39,302 bases of DNA from positions 1 through 39,302 of the forward strand of contig NZ_JANGCE010000033.1 of assembly GCF_024462775.1 (NCBI RefSeq). Reading direction: 5' to 3'. Shown here one piece after another: positions 1-7,108 of the stretch. Origin of the DNA: Butyricicoccus faecihominis. GTDB taxonomy: Bacteria > Bacillota > Clostridia > Oscillospirales > Butyricicoccaceae. Under the pieces are notes generated by a model. That model made no database searches. It saw only the letters and a program-made list of their open reading frames with translations, and was not told where the DNA came from. How positions within the stretch are numbered: the stretch's first letter is position 1; the number at the start of each line of letters is the position of its first letter. Both the position numbers and the translations under genes were made by a program.

Positions 1-30
1 GGGGGGGGGGCCGCGGGGGGCGGCCGGGGG
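1..30. other. G-homopolymer-rich window end
   Basis: Ten G, then CCGC, six G, CGGCC and five G. This composition is unlike the rest of the window and appears mirrored as C runs at 39273-39302. It looks like a low-quality contig end (dark-cycle poly-G or a collapsed repeat) rather than functional sequence. Confidence 0.6.
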
Positions 31-65
31 AGGTCACCCGGCCCTACAAACGGGATGCATCGACC

Positions 66-150
66 GAGCATGTAGGGCGGCGTGACTCACGCCGCCGTCG
101 CGGCTACTGCCGCGTATAAAATTGCGAGCGGCGCGAGCTACCTGTGGTAG
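66..150. repeat. Intergenic palindromic repeat with a stem-loop related to elements A and B
   Basis: A near-perfect hairpin GGCGGCGTGA/TCACGCCGCC (76-96) is followed by CGCGGC-TACT-GCCGCG (99-114), then TATAAAATT, then CTACC-TGT-GGTAG (138-150). The second hairpin and its flanks (CCGTCGCG before, CGCGTATAAAAT after) match the CCCTCGCG...CGCGCATAAAAT block of element A (7177-7201) and the CGCGTATAAA block of element B. GAGCATGTA at 66-74 resembles the GAGCATGTATC loop of those elements, but lies on the other side of the stem-loop. I read this as a partial or rearranged third relative. Mirror at 39153-39237. Confidence 0.45.
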
Positions 151-200
151 TAAAATTACTATTAACGGCAATTCCACTCCTAAAAATTTAGTGTTATGAT
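148..200 (+). promoter_or_regulatory. Promoter of first XRE gene with palindromic operator candidate
   Basis: A -35 TTCCAC (172-177) and -10 TATGAT (195-200) are separated by 17 bp. The palindrome TAGTAA-AA-TTACTA (148-161) lies just upstream of the -35 and is a plausible binding site for the downstream XRE repressor. Mirror at 39103-39155. Confidence 0.5.
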
Positions 201-244
201 AGCGTTACCTACACAGAAAGTTATGATGGACGGAGGAATTGAAA

Positions 245-568
245 GTGACAGAACAAAGCGGTATGGGACAGCGAATCAAGGCGGCGCGTAAAGCCAAGGG
301 ATTGACAGGAGAACATTTATCCGAGTTGTGTCATATCAACGCGACCTATTTTCGGCAAATTGAGGCAGGCCGTAAGATTCCCAGTCTGACGGTTTTCGTT
401 AGCCTATGCAGGGAGCTTGCGGTATCGCCAACCTATTTGCTGGAAGATTGCTTGAACGATAATGAACTGAGCGGTTTTAATGTACTTTCTGACCTATGGA
501 AAACCGCGCCGCCCTATCAAATAGAGGTGGTGACCGCTATGATTCGCAGTGCGTTGGAATGTATGTAA
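245..568 (+). CDS. XRE-family helix-turn-helix transcriptional regulator
   Basis: This 107-residue DNA-binding protein has one Cro/CI-type HTH over about residues 8-65 (GQRIKAARKAKGLTGEHLSE through YFRQIEAGRKIPS, then SPTYLLED) and a short C-terminal helix that may mediate dimerisation. A TTG at 239 would extend it by two residues, but the GGAGG at 232-236 is only 2 bases from that codon and 8 bases from the GTG at 245, so GTG is preferred. Small stand-alone XRE proteins of this size are common in integrated elements and next to a second XRE gene, as here. Target genes are unknown; autoregulation through the upstream palindrome is inferred. Confidence 0.85.
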   Translation: MTEQSGMGQRIKAARKAKGLTGEHLSELCHINATYFRQIEAGRKIPSLTVFVSLCRELAVSPTYLLEDCLNDNELSGFNVLSDLWKTAPPYQIEVVTAMIRSALECM

Positions 569-645
569 TCTCCTGCGCTCGCTTTGCTTTTTTTCATGAA
601 TAATCATATGATACACCTATATACTGTGTCATAAAAAGGTGTGAC

Positions 646-698
646 AACAACTATTTCGTTGTTTTGGGATTTCATCTGCGAACTAGATATGATATAAT
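646..698 (+). promoter_or_regulatory. Promoter and operator candidate of second XRE gene
   Basis: The -10 TATAAT (693-698) has a weak -35 TTTCAT (670-675) 17 bp upstream. A perfect inverted repeat AACAAC-TATTTC-GTTGTT (646-663) sits directly upstream of the -35, as expected for an XRE operator. A second imperfect inverted repeat, ATGATACA/TGTGTCAT, lies at 608-632. Mirror at 38605-38657. Confidence 0.5.
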
Positions 699-727
699 TA
701 TTCTCATTGTAAAGGGGGCGGTCGTCG

Positions 728-1045
728 ATGGTCGGGGAACGTTTAAGCGAGTTGCGCAAGGACAAAGGATTAACGCAAAAAGCAATGGCCGATATCTTTG
801 GTGTTTCGGTAAATACCATTTCTTTATATGAGCGTGATTTAATGTCACCGGAAGATGCCACAGAGGAAGCAATAGCACGTTATTTTGATGTTAGTCTGGA
901 CTATTTGCACGGCTTAACGGATAAACAACGATCGATTGCCTCGGACAATGCACAAATTATCGTATTGCGTGATGTTCCTGACACTGCGTTGACTGAAATT
1001 GCAGGCTTTTTAAACCAGATCAAAAAGAAATATAAACTGAAATAA
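728..1045 (+). CDS. XRE-family helix-turn-helix transcriptional regulator (second)
   Basis: The protein has 105 residues with a clear HTH_3 domain over residues 4-62 (RLSELRKDKGLTQKAMADIF, VSVNTISLYERD, then YFDVSLDYLHGLTD), which is close to phage and ICE repressors. The tail (about 63-105) ends in a lysine-rich helix. The start ATG follows AAAGGGGGCGG. Base composition is visibly more AT-rich than in the metabolic genes that follow, which suggests acquisition by transfer. It has its own promoter and is unrelated in sequence to the preceding XRE protein apart from the HTH. Confidence 0.88.
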   Translation: MVGERLSELRKDKGLTQKAMADIFGVSVNTISLYERDLMSPEDATEEAIARYFDVSLDYLHGLTDKQRSIASDNAQIIVLRDVPDTALTEIAGFLNQIKKKYKLK

Positions 1046-1156
1046 TTGGATACAAAAAACTCAAGTGCACTTTTAGAATCGGCGGCATATGAAATGCTGT
1101 AAATGATTTTAGAGGTGCATTTTGTGTTTGCAAACCTTCCTCCCGCACGCGAAAAA

Positions 1157-1185
1157 TTGTGCTCCCCTCGGATCGGTGGTATACT
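1157..1185 (+). promoter_or_regulatory. Sigma-A type promoter for the prenyltransferase-like gene
   Basis: TTGTGC (1157-1162), a 17-bp spacer and TATACT (1180-1185). It lies 37 bases upstream of the ATG at 1223. Mirror at 38118-38146. Confidence 0.55.
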
Positions 1186-1222
1186 GTTAGCATGAAAATC
1201 AGGAGCGAGGTGACCTGTCGAT

Positions 1223-2050
1223 ATGGAACAACAATATATGACCGATGTGGAGGCAATTTTATCGCACCGGTATGATAATGGCGCGGACTATTGGACGACG
1301 CCCGATCACAAATTGCTGAAAGGCGCGCCCTTTACGACCTTGGAAAGCGCGTTATATCTATTGGAACTCGGGGTGCCGCCGGAGGATGAGGTGATGAAAC
1401 ACGTCGCCGCGCTCATTTTTGACGGCTGGAGAGAGGATGGAAGAATAAAAGTTTCGCCCAGCGGCGGGATATATCCATGTCATACCGCTTTGGCGGTAAA
1501 TGTTTTGTGCCGCATGGGCTATGCGGACGACGAACGGGTGAAAAAGTCGTTTGACTATTTCCTTGCAACGCAACAGCAGGATGGCGGCTGGAAGTGCAAT
1601 AAATATAGCTTTGGCAGGGGCGAGGAGACCGCGTACTCCACCCCCTATACGACCTTGGAAGTCTTGGATTTGTTTCGCTATGCGCGTGTTCTCAACAAGG
1701 AGCAACGCCTCGACCGGGCGGTGGAATTTCTTTTGGAACACTGGGTCATTCGTAAGCCGATCAGCCCTTGCCACTATGGCATTGGTTCCCGGTTCTTGCA
1801 GATCGAATATCCCTTTCGCGGCTACGGCCTGTTTTACTATGTGTATGTGCTATCGTTCTATGACCGGGCCAAGGCCGACCCGCGCTTTTTAGAGGCCTTT
1901 GAAGCACTTCGATCCAAAACGGTCCATGGGGAGGTGCCGGTTGAAAGGGTCGTGCCCAAGCTCGCGGCGCTGCGTTTTTGCAAAAAAGGCGGGACGAGCG
2001 AGCTTGCCACAAGGCGCTATCAGGAGATCCTGCGGAATCTTACGGCGTGA
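1223..2050 (+). CDS. Prenyltransferase/terpene-cyclase-like alpha-toroid protein
   Basis: This 275-residue soluble protein has repeats of the prenyltransferase/squalene-oxidase type. The best is QQQDGGW at residues 117-123, matching the QxxDGGW signature, preceded by an aromatic-rich helical repeat (about 37-115) and followed by another (about 135-215). There is no DxDD cyclase motif, no obvious Zn-binding CaaX-transferase triad and no signal peptide, so the enzymatic activity is unknown; it may only bind a ligand in the toroid. The start is the ATG after GAGGTGA (1207-1213). It is probably transcribed alone: a promoter lies just upstream, and the next gene has its own strong ribosome site after an 8-bp hairpin at 2089-2111. 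Confidence 0.7.
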   Translation: MEQQYMTDVEAILSHRYDNGADYWTTPDHKLLKGAPFTTLESALYLLELGVPPEDEVMKHVAALIFDGWREDGRIKVSPSGGIYPCHTALAVNVLCRMGYADDERVKKSFDYFLATQQQDGGWKCNKYSFGRGEETAYSTPYTTLEVLDLFRYARVLNKEQRLDRAVEFLLEHWVIRKPISPCHYGIGSRFLQIEYPFRGYGLFYYVYVLSFYDRAKADPRFLEAFEALRSKTVHGEVPVERVVPKLAALRFCKKGGTSELATRRYQEILRNLTA

Positions 2051-2129
2051 CGCTGCCGGCGGCATAAGGGCGCCGTTCCCCGCATAGGGTAGAACTAGAA
2101 ATTCTATCCGATGAAAGGAGGAATGGCGG

Positions 2130-2942
2130 ATGCTGAGAGGGATCGACGTCAGCGAGCACGACGGCGCGATTGATTGGCCGCAGGTAGCGCAGCATGGGGA
2201 ACAATTCGCTGTGATTCGGTCAAGCTATGGCCTGTACAGTGTGGACGAACGCTTTGCCTATAACTATGAGCAGGCGGGAGAAGCCGGGCTGCTGCGCGGG
2301 GTCTACCATTACAGCTATGCGCTGAACGACGCGGACGCCCGCGCGGAAGCGAACCATGTGCTTTCCGTTTTGGGCACCAGACGGCCCACTATGCCCATTT
2401 GGCTCGATATGGAGGACGCGGACGGGTACAAGGCGCGGCATGGGTTTGTGTTTTCCAGACAAAACATCACTGGCCTTTGCGCGGCGTTTTTAGAGGTCAT
2501 TCGTGACAATGGGAGGCCCTGCGGCGTTTACGCCAACGAGGATTGGCTGACGCATTACATCGATGTGGAGCAACTGCCGCCCTGCGACGTGTGGCTGGCG
2601 CAGTGGAGCGCAAAGCCTACCTATACGGGCCGCTATGAAATGTGGCAGTATGCCTCGACCGGGCGCGTGCCCGGCATTCCGACCAACGTAGACCTTGATC
2701 TGTGTTATAAAAACTACCGAAAGGAGCCCGAAATGACACAAGAAGAGTTTAATCGGATGTTCGATACGGCGCTGAACGGCTATCTGGCGGCGCAGGAGGA
2801 GAAGGCGCCCAGCCGCTACGCGGTAGAAGCTTGGGCCGACGCGAAGAAACAGGGCATTATGGACGGCACCGCGCCGCGCTCTTGCGCCACGCGCGAACAG
2901 CTTGCGGTCGTGCTCGATCGTCTGGGCCTATTGGATAAATAA
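2130..2942 (+). CDS. GH25 lysozyme (endolysin-like muramidase)
   Basis: This 270-residue glycoside hydrolase family 25 protein hydrolyses the beta-1,4 MurNAc-GlcNAc bond of peptidoglycan. It shows the N-terminal GIDVSEH (Asp6) and the WLDMED catalytic block (Asp93, Glu95), and NVDLD near the end of the barrel (about residue 200). The C-terminal segment (about 230-268, EAWADAKKQGIMDGT through REQLAVVLDRLGLL) is SLH-like, as in endolysins of clostridial phages. There is no signal peptide, so release would need a holin or lysis, and no holin gene is adjacent. Start ATG after AAAGGAGG (2114-2121). It is likely a prophage-derived or domesticated endolysin. Confidence 0.9.
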   Translation: MLRGIDVSEHDGAIDWPQVAQHGEQFAVIRSSYGLYSVDERFAYNYEQAGEAGLLRGVYHYSYALNDADARAEANHVLSVLGTRRPTMPIWLDMEDADGYKARHGFVFSRQNITGLCAAFLEVIRDNGRPCGVYANEDWLTHYIDVEQLPPCDVWLAQWSAKPTYTGRYEMWQYASTGRVPGIPTNVDLDLCYKNYRKEPEMTQEEFNRMFDTALNGYLAAQEEKAPSRYAVEAWADAKKQGIMDGTAPRSCATREQLAVVLDRLGLLDK

Positions 2943-2956
2943 CGGAAGCACGTCCC

Positions 2957-2988
2957 GGGCGGCACAGGAAAACTGTGCCGCCCTTTTT
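2957..2988 (+). terminator. Intrinsic terminator after the lysozyme gene
   Basis: An 11-bp stem GGGCGGCACAG (2957-2967)/CTGTGCCGCCC (2973-2983) with loop GAAAA and five T. Mirror at 36315-36346. Confidence 0.92.
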
Positions 2989-2998
2989 GCGTACCCTA

Positions 2999-3044
2999 TT
3001 GACAAATGGGAAGAAAGCGCCTATTATGAGTTTAGAAACTAAAC
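2999..3044 (+). promoter_or_regulatory. MarR-operon promoter with palindromic operator
   Basis: TTGACA (2999-3004), 17 bp, TATTAT (3022-3027). Immediately downstream, over the transcription start, lies the perfect palindrome GTTTAG-AAA-CTAAAC (3030-3044), typical of MarR-family operators. This implies autorepression of the MarR/oxidoreductase operon. Mirror at 36259-36304. Confidence 0.8.
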
Positions 3045-3075
3045 TGTATAGATGCTAAAATTGGAGGATGATAGC

Positions 3076-3531
3076 ATGAGGGACTTTTCTGAGCTGACCG
3101 CGCTGATGGAGCGCGTTGTCCATAAATATACCCGTTGGGAGGACAAAAAGCGCACCTACGGTACCGAGGTGCCGCTATCCAAGGCGGAAATCCATACGAT
3201 CGCCGCCGTTGGCGATCATCCGAATATCAACATTACCGCGCTTGCGGAGGTTATGGGCGTCACGAAGGGCGCGGCTTCGCAAATGATCTATAAGCTGGTT
3301 GATAAAGGCGCGGTGGAAAAACGGGTATCGCCGGATTCGGATACCGAGGTGGTGCTGAACCTCACCGCGGCGGGAAAAAAGAATCACGAAGCACACGCGG
3401 CCTACCATCGGCAGGCGGGCGACAAAGCCTTGAACCTGCTCAGAGAAATGCCGGAGCCGCTTTTGGAAAGCATGGCGGAATATTTTGAAGCCTTCGAGAA
3501 GGTCATCGATGAAGGCTTGCGGGAAGAGTAA
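3076..3531 (+). CDS. MarR-family transcriptional regulator
   Basis: This 151-residue winged-helix repressor has its HTH at about residues 49-80 (NINITALAEVMGVTKGAASQ), a wing ending in SPDSDTEVVLNLTAAG (about 85-100), and terminal helices for dimerisation. An upstream in-frame ATG at 3052 exists, but GGAGG (3063-3067) lies downstream of it and 8 bases before the ATG at 3076, which decides the start. It heads an operon with two flavodoxin-fold genes (16-bp gap, then a 4-bp overlap), so it probably senses a phenolic, quinone or oxidant ligand and derepresses them. The specific ligand cannot be told. Confidence 0.9.
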   Translation: MRDFSELTALMERVVHKYTRWEDKKRTYGTEVPLSKAEIHTIAAVGDHPNINITALAEVMGVTKGAASQMIYKLVDKGAVEKRVSPDSDTEVVLNLTAAGKKNHEAHAAYHRQAGDKALNLLREMPEPLLESMAEYFEAFEKVIDEGLREE

Positions 3532-3547
3532 AGGGCGGTGAGACCAT

Positions 3548-4051
3548 ATGGCAAAACGATTACTGATTTATGATGTGGAGCCGCGTTTGGAGGCGACTTT
3601 TGACCGGCGACAGGGGATGGACCTGCTCTTTTCCGCCAACCCGCCGGTCGCGCACTGTATCGGTTGTTTTGGGTGCTGGATTAAAACGCCCGGCCGGTGT
3701 GTAATAAAGGATCGGGCTTCGGTGCTCCCTTCCTACTTTGCGCAATGCAGCGAGGTCATGATCGTCAGTCCCATTTTATATGGCGGCTATTCGGCCAATG
3801 TAAAGGCTGTTTTAGACCGTTCGATCGGTTATTTGCTGCCGTATTTCCGGTATATCGATGGACAGATGCACCATCAAATGCGGCACCAAAATCCCTTTCA
3901 TCTAAACGTACACTTTTATGGAACGTGCGGCGATAACGAGCGGAGCATCGCAAAAAGATTGGTCAACGCCAACGCGATCAATTTGGGCGCGGCAGGCTGT
4001 TCGGTACTGTTTTATGAAACGGCGGAAGAAATCGGGGTGGCAACTCAATGA
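3548..4051 (+). CDS. Flavodoxin-fold NAD(P)H-dependent oxidoreductase-like protein, atypical N-terminus
   Basis: The 167-residue protein belongs to the flavodoxin/NADPH-dependent FMN reductase fold. The CIGCFGCWIKTPGRCVIKD block (about residues 37-55) and SPILYGGYSANVKAVLDRS (about 76-94) are family hallmarks. The usual N-terminal FMN-phosphate loop (GSPR-x-x-S/T) is missing and replaced by IYDVEPRLEATFDRRQG, so flavin binding may be weak or shared with the partner. Its stop overlaps the start of the next gene (ATGA), which encodes a related protein with an intact loop, so a complex or sequential function is plausible (inference). Confidence 0.78.
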   Translation: MAKRLLIYDVEPRLEATFDRRQGMDLLFSANPPVAHCIGCFGCWIKTPGRCVIKDRASVLPSYFAQCSEVMIVSPILYGGYSANVKAVLDRSIGYLLPYFRYIDGQMHHQMRHQNPFHLNVHFYGTCGDNERSIAKRLVNANAINLGAAGCSVLFYETAEEIGVATQ

Positions 4052-4668
4052 AAATTGTAATGTTAAGCGGCAGCCCGCGCCCAAAGCGAAGTACGTCTCT
4101 ATATTTGCTGGATATCCTAAAAGATAAACTGGCGGCGGAAAACGAGATAACGATGTATCAGTCGACCGGCACCAATCTGGCTGCCTTGGCGGCTGACCTA
4201 TCCGGCAGCGATGTTTTTGTGATCGCATGCCCGCTCTATGTGGATGGCGTGCCTTCCAACCTGCTGCAAGCGTTAAGCGCCGTCCAACAGGCAAGCATAA
4301 CGGGACGGGAAAAGATCAGAGTCTACACGCTGGTCAACAATGGGTTTTATGACGCCGCGCAAAACAGCATAGCGATCGATATCCTTTGGAATTGGTGCGA
4401 TCAGTGCGGCTTTCAAAGGGGCTGCGCGGTGGGAATCGGCGCGGGGGAAATGGTGCAGATGGCGCCAATGGGACATGGGCCGCTCGTTAATTTGGGCAAG
4501 GCGATCGATCGGCTTGTCAAGACGATAGAAGCCGGAAGCGCCCAAAATGATCTGTTTGTAGAGCCGAATCTTCCACGCTTTTTATATAAGCTGGCCGCCC
4601 ATTATGGTTGGCGCAAGCAGGCGAAAGAAAACGGCTTAAAAAGCGCCGCGATCAGGAAAACCGAATGA
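4048..4668 (+). CDS. NAD(P)H-dependent FMN reductase / flavodoxin family protein
   Basis: This 206-residue flavodoxin-fold oxidoreductase has the FMN-phosphate loop SGSPRPKRSTS at residues 7-17 and the second flavin loop ACPLYVDGVPSNLLQAL at about 55-71. It probably reduces quinones, nitro compounds or flavins using NAD(P)H in the cytoplasm. It is translationally coupled (ATGA overlap) to the preceding flavodoxin-like gene and co-regulated by the MarR protein. A basic tail (KLAAHYGWRKQAKENGLKSA) ends the protein. The substrate cannot be assigned. Confidence 0.82.
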   Translation: MKIVMLSGSPRPKRSTSLYLLDILKDKLAAENEITMYQSTGTNLAALAADLSGSDVFVIACPLYVDGVPSNLLQALSAVQQASITGREKIRVYTLVNNGFYDAAQNSIAIDILWNWCDQCGFQRGCAVGIGAGEMVQMAPMGHGPLVNLGKAIDRLVKTIEAGSAQNDLFVEPNLPRFLYKLAAHYGWRKQAKENGLKSAAIRKTE

Positions 4669-4679
4669 GGATCGAAAAG

Positions 4680-4706
4680 AAATACCTGCTAACGCGGTAT
4701 TTTTTT
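4680..4706 (+). terminator. Intrinsic terminator after the MarR operon
   Basis: Stem AAATACC (4680-4686)/GGTATTT (4696-4702) followed by a run of T to 4706. It separates the MarR operon from the MATE gene. Mirror at 34597-34623. Confidence 0.75.
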
Positions 4707-4731
4707 ACCTATATTGTTTAGCTTTTATACT
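4704..4731 (+). promoter_or_regulatory. Candidate promoter for the MATE gene
   Basis: -10 TATACT (4726-4731) with a weak -35 TTTACC (4704-4709) at 16 bp. The start codon is 45 bases downstream. Mirror at 34572-34599. Confidence 0.45.
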
Positions 4732-4775
4732 GTAGAGGTGCTAACTGACGCGAAAACCGGAAAGAAGGATTTATC

Positions 4776-6116
4776 ATGCAAGAAACACACACCGAGCTGT
4801 TGGAAAACGCGCCGGTGAAGCACGCGCTTTTGCGGCTCGGCATACCGGCCATGACCGGTATGCTGATCTCCACGGTCTATAATCTGGTGGACGCTTTTTT
4901 TATCGGCAAATTGGGCACCCTGCAAACAGCCGCCGTTACGGTGGTCTATCCGCTAACCATGGTCGCCATGGGTGTGGGGCTGCTGTTTGGCAACGGGGCG
5001 GGCTCTAACATTTCTCGGCTGCTCGGCAAAAAGGATGCTGAACAGGTGGGCGCTTTCAGCAGTACGGCCATCCTTTCCGGCGTGGCGGTCATGGCCGTGC
5101 TGGCGGCCGGCATGCTTCTGTTCCTCAAGCCGCTCATGTATGCCTTGGGGGCCTCGCGGAGCAGCTATGGGTTTGCAAGGGATTACGGTATACTTTATAT
5201 CATCGGGTTGATCTTCAATGTGTTCAATATGATAATGAACAACCTGATCGCGGCAGAGGGCGTTTCTTCCTTCGGCATGTTTGCGATGCTGGCGGGCGGC
5301 TGCGCCAATCTGGTGCTGGACCCGATTTTCATTTTCGCCTGCGGCTGGGGCGTGGGCGGCGCGGCGGCGGCCACGCTGCTCTCGCGCTTGGTTTCTTCCG
5401 CGTTTTATATCGGGTACCTGCTGCGGGGAAAAAGCTGCCTTCGTGTTTCGGTTCGGCGCTTTCGGCCGAATGGTAAGCTTTATGCTACAATCTTCCGTAT
5501 CGGCTTGCCCGTTTGTTTGTTCCAGTTTTTGGCCGGCGCCGCGGTTACCTTGACCAACAACGCCGCAAAGCCGTTTGGCGAAGCCGCGGTAGCCGCCATG
5601 GGCATTGTCAACCGGATCATGTCCATTGAGACCAACGCGCTTTACGGCTTCTTAAAGGGGTATTCTCCGCTGGTCGGCTACAGCTACGGCGCGGGAGATC
5701 TGGCGCGCGTGCGCGAAGCGACCAGAACCGCCGCTCGTTGGAGCACGGCGGCCAATATCCTGTTTGGCGTGATCTGCATCGTGCTCGCCGGGCCGCTGAT
5801 CCATCTGTTCAATCAGTCCTCCGCGCAGGTGCTGTCGATCGGCAGCGCCGCACTCCGTGTGGACGCGGTCTCCTTTATGCTGCTGGGCGTGCAGATCGTC
5901 ATCGGCAATTACTTTTTGGCGACGGGCAAGGCGCGGCAGGGCGGCATGCTCAGCGTATTCCGGCAAGGATTATTTTTCATCCCGTTTCTTTTAGTGCTGA
6001 GCCGCCTTTGGGGCATTCCCGGCATGATCGGCGCCCAGCTGGCGGCGGACGTGTGCGCCACGCTGCTGACACTGGCGCTATGGAAAAAGGAACGCGCACT
6101 ACTGCCCGCAGCATAA
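4776..6116 (+). CDS. MATE-family multidrug/Na+ efflux transporter
   Basis: This 446-residue integral membrane protein has about 12 hydrophobic helices in two MatE halves (about 15-175 and 235-400). The first half starts LGIPAMTGMLISTVYNLVDA with FIGKLG after it, and the second contains the SIETNALYGFLKGYSPLVGY block. MATE proteins export cationic drugs or metabolites in exchange for Na+ or H+. Start ATG after AGAAGGA. It sits between a redox MarR operon and an AraC/GyrI-like regulator, which suggests xenobiotic defence (inference). Substrate unknown. Confidence 0.92.
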   Translation: MQETHTELLENAPVKHALLRLGIPAMTGMLISTVYNLVDAFFIGKLGTLQTAAVTVVYPLTMVAMGVGLLFGNGAGSNISRLLGKKDAEQVGAFSSTAILSGVAVMAVLAAGMLLFLKPLMYALGASRSSYGFARDYGILYIIGLIFNVFNMIMNNLIAAEGVSSFGMFAMLAGGCANLVLDPIFIFACGWGVGGAAAATLLSRLVSSAFYIGYLLRGKSCLRVSVRRFRPNGKLYATIFRIGLPVCLFQFLAGAAVTLTNNAAKPFGEAAVAAMGIVNRIMSIETNALYGFLKGYSPLVGYSYGAGDLARVREATRTAARWSTAANILFGVICIVLAGPLIHLFNQSSAQVLSIGSAALRVDAVSFMLLGVQIVIGNYFLATGKARQGGMLSVFRQGLFFIPFLLVLSRLWGIPGMIGAQLAADVCATLLTLALWKKERALLPAA

Positions 6117-6143
6117 AAAGCTGCAAGATCCGTGGATTTGCAT

Positions 6144-6205
6144 TATAATAGAAAAAGCGATTGCGCAAAAAACGTCGAGCGGTTTTTTGCAAAGTCTCCT
6201 ATAAT
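6144..6205 (+). promoter_or_regulatory. Upstream region of AraC-type gene: two TATAAT boxes and an inverted repeat
   Basis: TATAAT occurs at 6144-6149 (with CTGCAA 17 bp upstream at 6121-6126) and again at 6200-6205. Between them lies the perfect 9-bp inverted repeat GCAAAAAAC (6165-6173)/GTTTTTTGC (6182-6190). It could be a regulator-binding site between tandem promoters, or a weak terminator for the MATE transcript. Mirror at 33098-33159. Confidence 0.45.
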
Positions 6206-6229
6206 AACGATTGTCGGGAGGTGACACAG

Positions 6230-7108
6230 ATGCAGGAACAAATAGAAGCCGTACAGCGCATGCAGGATTATATCGAAGCGCACTTGTTTGAAAATATCAC
6301 GCTGGCCGATCTCGCGGCGGCGTCGCTGTTTTCACCGTGGTACGCGCACCGTCTGTTTGTCCGTCAAACCGGAATGGCCCCGGCGGATTATATCCGCAGG
6401 TTCCGCCTTTCCAAATCGGCGCTGCGGCTGCGGGACGAACCGTGCAAAATAGCGGAGGTGGCGTTTGCCATGGGGTTCGGCAGCGTGGACGGCTACCAGC
6501 GCGCGTTTCGCCGTGAATTTGGGTGCAACCCGAGCGAATACGCCGCGCATCCGGTTCCGGTCTATCTGTTCACCCCCTACGGCGTGAAGTTTAGGCATAT
6601 CGAAAGGAGACCGGTCATGGAAAATTTAAAGAACGTATTTGTACAGGTGATCGAAAAGCCCGCGCGCAAGGCGCTGATCAAGCGTGGGATCAAGGCGGCC
6701 GATTATTGGACCTATTGCGAGGAGGTGGGCTGCGACGTGTGGGGCTTGCTGCAAAGCATCCGATCCATTAGCGGCGAACCGGTTTGCCTGTGGCTGCCGC
6801 TGCCGTACCGCAAGCCGGGCACCTCGGAGTATGTGCAGGGCGTCGAGGTCGGCGTGGATTACGACGGCGTCGTGCCCGAGGGCTTGGATGTGATCGACCT
6901 GCCCGCCGCCAAGTATCTGATGTTTCAGGGCGAGCCGTTCGCGGAGGAGGACTACTGTCAGGCCATCGACGAGATGCAGGCTTCGATTCAAAAGTACGAT
7001 CCGGCGGTGATTGGCTATGCGTGGGATGAAACGAACCCCCGCGTGCAGTTGGAGCCGATCGGCACTAGGGGCTATATCGAGCTGCTACCGATCCGAGAGA
7101 AGCAGTAA
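6230..7108 (+). CDS. AraC-family regulator with GyrI-like effector-binding domain
   Basis: The protein has 292 residues. The N-terminal double HTH of AraC type spans about 8-103 (ITLADLAAASLFSPWYAHRLF and IAEVAFAMGFGSVDGYQRAF, ending GCNPSEYAA). A GyrI-like/AraC_E_bind domain (about 125-290, with VFVQVIEKPARKALIKRG and the terminal GYIELLPI) binds small hydrophobic or cationic ligands in relatives such as Rob and BmrR. The preferred start is the ATG at 6230 after GGGAGGTG (6216-6223), not the upstream ATG at 6161. It may control the MATE gene immediately upstream. Confidence 0.9.
   Translation: MQEQIEAVQRMQDYIEAHLFENITLADLAAASLFSPWYAHRLFVRQTGMAPADYIRRFRLSKSALRLRDEPCKIAEVAFAMGFGSVDGYQRAFRREFGCNPSEYAAHPVPVYLFTPYGVKFRHIERRPVMENLKNVFVQVIEKPARKALIKRGIKAADYWTYCEEVGCDVWGLLQSIRSISGEPVCLWLPLPYRKPGTSEYVQGVEVGVDYDGVVPEGLDVIDLPAAKYLMFQGEPFAEEDYCQAIDEMQASIQKYDPAVIGYAWDETNPRVQLEPIGTRGYIELLPIREKQ

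Noticed and set aside
239-244. TTG start codon for the first XRE gene
   Set aside because: Only 2 bases separate it from GGAGG; the GTG at 245 has an 8-base spacing.
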